Assembly: GCA_031274985.1 (NCBI GenBank)
Contig: JAISPK010000003.1
Location: 1 to 7,599, forward strand
Length of the DNA stretch: 7,599 bases
DNA from: Coriobacteriales bacterium
GTDB taxonomy: Bacteria; Actinomycetota; Coriobacteriia; Coriobacteriales; UBA8131
Reading direction: 5' to 3'
The translations under genes were made by a program, and so were the position numbers. Positions 6,182 to 7,599 of the stretch are shown here, in pieces; positions within the stretch are counted from its first letter, which is position 1; each line of letters opens with the position of its first letter. The notes under the pieces are model-generated. The model saw nothing but the letters and a program-made list of their open reading frames with translations. It did not search any database and had not been told where the DNA came from.

Positions 6182-6720
6182 AGCAGCTCACCTGCCCTTC
6201 TCGACTGCTCCCAGTAGCGATGGGCATCCTGTTTTTGTTTGCAGCTCATGCAAAGGTTGATTGAGTCGAGTGCCAGGCTCACATCGTCGTTTAAAGTGTT
6301 TGACTGAGCAAGCACCCTCTTAGCGTAATCAACCGCTTTGGTGGGGGCAAAGAACTCCCCGCACTCAGAGCAGCGCTGGAGTGAATAGGTGCAGATCTCT
6401 TCGAGATCCTCCTTTTTCATCACCGCCAGTTCAAACTCAGGGCTCAGCCTGATGGCATCAACCGGGCACACTTCTTCACATCTGCCACAGAACACGCAGC
6501 GGCCATAATTGATAGACCAACTCTTGGTTCCTGCAGTAAGATCGAGGGAGGTTTGTATGGCATTAGGAGGGCAGGCATTGGCACAGGCAGAGCAGGCAAA
6601 ACACTTGACTGAATCGTGCTCGGGCTTACCTCTGGCATCCCTGGGGCGTTCAATAGGGGCAAAAGGGTATTTTACGGTGGCGTCGCCAACGCGCAAGACC
6701 TCTTTTATCGTCTTTAGCAC
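6175..6720 (-). CDS. hycF: Formate hydrogenlyase iron-sulfur subunit HycF (2x[4Fe-4S])
   Basis: Electron-transfer subunit, related to complex I NuoI, linking the formate dehydrogenase side to HycG. With the GTG start at 6720 the product is 181 residues (E. coli HycF 180), beginning VLKTIKEVLRVGDATVKYPF, which lines up with the E. coli N-terminus. Two ferredoxin motifs are visible: C40-C43-C46-C50-P and C75-C78-C81-C85-P. Two further pairs, C117xxC120 and C157xxC160, also occur in E. coli HycF and could bind a single metal ion; that is inference. A longer frame to ATG 6765 would overlap hycE by 32 nt and add 15 residues absent from the family. AAAGGGAG just upstream of GTG 6720 supports the shorter form. 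It starts 13 nt after hycE and overlaps hycG by 7 nt. Confidence 0.95.
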   Translation of the reverse strand: MLKTIKEVLRVGDATVKYPFAPIERPRDARGKPEHDSVKCFACSACANACPPNAIQTSLDLTAGTKSWSINYGRCVFCGRCEEVCPVDAIRLSPEFELAVMKKEDLEEICTYSLQRCSECGEFFAPTKAVDYAKRVLAQSNTLNDDVSLALDSINLCMSCKQKQDAHRYWEQSRRAGELLC

Positions 6721-6724
6721 AGTG

Positions 6725-6732
6725 CTCCCTTT
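6725..6732 (-). promoter_or_regulatory. Ribosome binding site fixing the hycF GTG start
   Basis: On the minus strand AAAGGGAG is followed by CACT and then GTG (6720-6718). It lies in the 13-nt gap between the hycE stop and hycF, and decides for this start over the in-frame ATG at 6765 inside hycE. Confidence 0.7.
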
Positions 6733-6733
6733 C

Positions 6734-7599
6734 TCAGTGTTCCAGCGGCGAGTGTCGGCGGTCAAGACAGTAGTCCTCTAACTGCTGCCTGGTGAGCACC
6801 TGCTGGTTGCGTTTATTCACATCAATGATGGCAACACGCTCAGTGCAGGAATAGCACGGATCGATACTGCCCACAATGAGGGCGGCATCGGCTACCGTAT
6901 TGCCTCTGAACATATAGCGGAGTGGTGGCCAGTTGCTATACGTGGAGGCCTTAGCACGCCAGCGATAGACTTTTTGATTGTCGCCGATCATTGCCCAGTG
7001 GAGGTCCTCGCCACGAGGAGCCTCGGTTTGGGAGACCGCGTAGCGATGAGGCTCTACTGCCCAGACGTCGTTGAGGATATTACCGCCGGGAGCATTCTCA
7101 AGCAGTTCAGAGATAATGGAGAGGCTGTCCATGAATTCTTCTACGCGCACGAGCGTTCTGCCCTTAACGTCGCAACTATCCTGGGTGATAGGACGCCGAT
7201 CCAGAGTCTTGTAGGCATCGTAGGGATGGCACCACCGGGCGTCGCGTGCATAGCCGCTGCCTCGCACCGTGGGCCCCACAGGGCTGTAATCGCGCGCAAC
7301 CTTTCGGTCGAGCACGCCAATGCCGGCGGTTCGCTTGATAAAGTTGGGGGTCGACAGGAGTGCTTCTATCAGACGGCCCACGTCCTCGCGCAATTCCGCC
7401 AGATATTTGAGTGTGGAGAGTTTTTGGTCTGCGAGGATATCGCGACGAACGCCGCCAATGAGATTCAGACCATAGGTCTTGCGGGCACCGGTGAGCATTT
7501 CTGCAAGGTCCATGGACTTCTCGCGCACACGAAACAGGTGGTGGAATCCGGTATCAAAACCGCTGAAATGACAAACCAGACCAAGATTGAGCAGATGGG
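6734..7599 (-). CDS. hycE: Formate hydrogenlyase large (NiFe catalytic) subunit HycE, C-terminal part
   Basis: Catalytic [NiFe] subunit of the formate hydrogenlyase hydrogenase, related to complex I NuoD/49 kDa. The frame is open to the window edge, so about 287 C-terminal residues are visible (E. coli HycE has 569); the N-terminal CxxC nickel motif lies outside. Visible blocks include LGLVCHFSGFDTGFHHLFR, GLNLIGGVRRDI, SPVGPTVRGSGYARDARW, EAPRGEDLHW and NWPPLRYMFRGNTVADAALI. The C-terminal nickel motif DPCYSCTER has its cysteines at 6854-6856 and 6845-6847. After the Arg (6836-6838) come 33 more residues, matching the 32-residue tail that HycI cuts from E. coli HycE at the same point. The tail proves an unprocessed precursor that needs HycI, encoded downstream. 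The GTG at 7528 is an internal codon, not the start. First visible gene of the hycEFGHI run; upstream membrane subunits are not seen. Confidence 0.97.
   Translation of the reverse strand, partial: HLLNLGLVCHFSGFDTGFHHLFRVREKSMDLAEMLTGARKTYGLNLIGGVRRDILADQKLSTLKYLAELREDVGRLIEALLSTPNFIKRTAGIGVLDRKVARDYSPVGPTVRGSGYARDARWCHPYDAYKTLDRRPITQDSCDVKGRTLVRVEEFMDSLSIISELLENAPGGNILNDVWAVEPHRYAVSQTEAPRGEDLHWAMIGDNQKVYRWRAKASTYSNWPPLRYMFRGNTVADAALIVGSIDPCYSCTERVAIIDVNKRNQQVLTRQQLEDYCLDRRHSPLEH

Noticed and set aside
6721..6765. Longer hycF starting at ATG 6765
   Set aside because: It would add 15 residues absent from the family and overlap hycE; GTG 6720 has an RBS and aligns with the E. coli N-terminus.
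4526..7599. Hydrogenase 4 (hyf) or Ech/CO-linked hydrogenase instead of hyc
   Set aside because: Gene order EFGHI with HycH and HycI and the HycE tail best match hyc. Not fully excluded, because the membrane subunits that would separate hyc from hyf lie outside the window.
1..7599. Mobile element, CRISPR array, tRNA or rRNA gene, defence system
   Set aside because: No transposase or integrase motif, no spaced direct repeats, no terminal inverted repeats and no tRNA-like cloverleaf noticed; coding density and style are uniform throughout.

Overview
This window is ordinary-looking bacterial chromosome with about 95% coding density. It holds two converging gene blocks. Base composition is moderately GC-rich and GTG starts are frequent. 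An anaerobic gene set (selenium metabolism plus a formate hydrogenlyase type membrane [NiFe] hydrogenase) fits an anaerobic, fermentative bacterium. A gut or rumen Coriobacteriia-type actinobacterium is my best guess. That placement rests on general resemblance only; no marker in the window proves it.

The left block runs on the + strand: the 3' part of proS (prolyl-tRNA synthetase), a prepilin-peptidase-like A24 aspartic protease that lacks the usual cysteine domain, an M42 metallo-aminopeptidase, smpB (trans-translation) and selD (selenophosphate synthetase). Gaps are 2, 46, 9 and 12 nt. The 46-nt gap before the M42 gene carries a candidate promoter. selD is itself a selenoprotein gene: an in-frame TGA replaces the catalytic cysteine codon, followed at once by a hairpin with the geometry of a bacterial SECIS element. 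A standard gene caller would start selD about 60 codons too late.

The right block runs on the - strand and has the order of the E. coli hyc operon: hycE (3' part, large catalytic subunit), hycF (2x[4Fe-4S] subunit), hycG (small subunit), hycH (maturation factor) and hycI (endopeptidase that trims the HycE tail). Genes overlap or nearly touch, so this is one transcript. The two blocks converge on a hairpin that spans the hycI stop codon.

The blocks make biological sense together. Formate hydrogenlyase couples a formate dehydrogenase, often a selenoenzyme, to proton reduction, and SelD supplies the selenium donor for selenocysteine. The formate dehydrogenase and the membrane subunits are not visible here. 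I see no undescribed system. The most notable items are the Sec-containing SelD with its SECIS, the shortened prepilin peptidase, and a complete HycE-tail/HycI substrate-protease pair.
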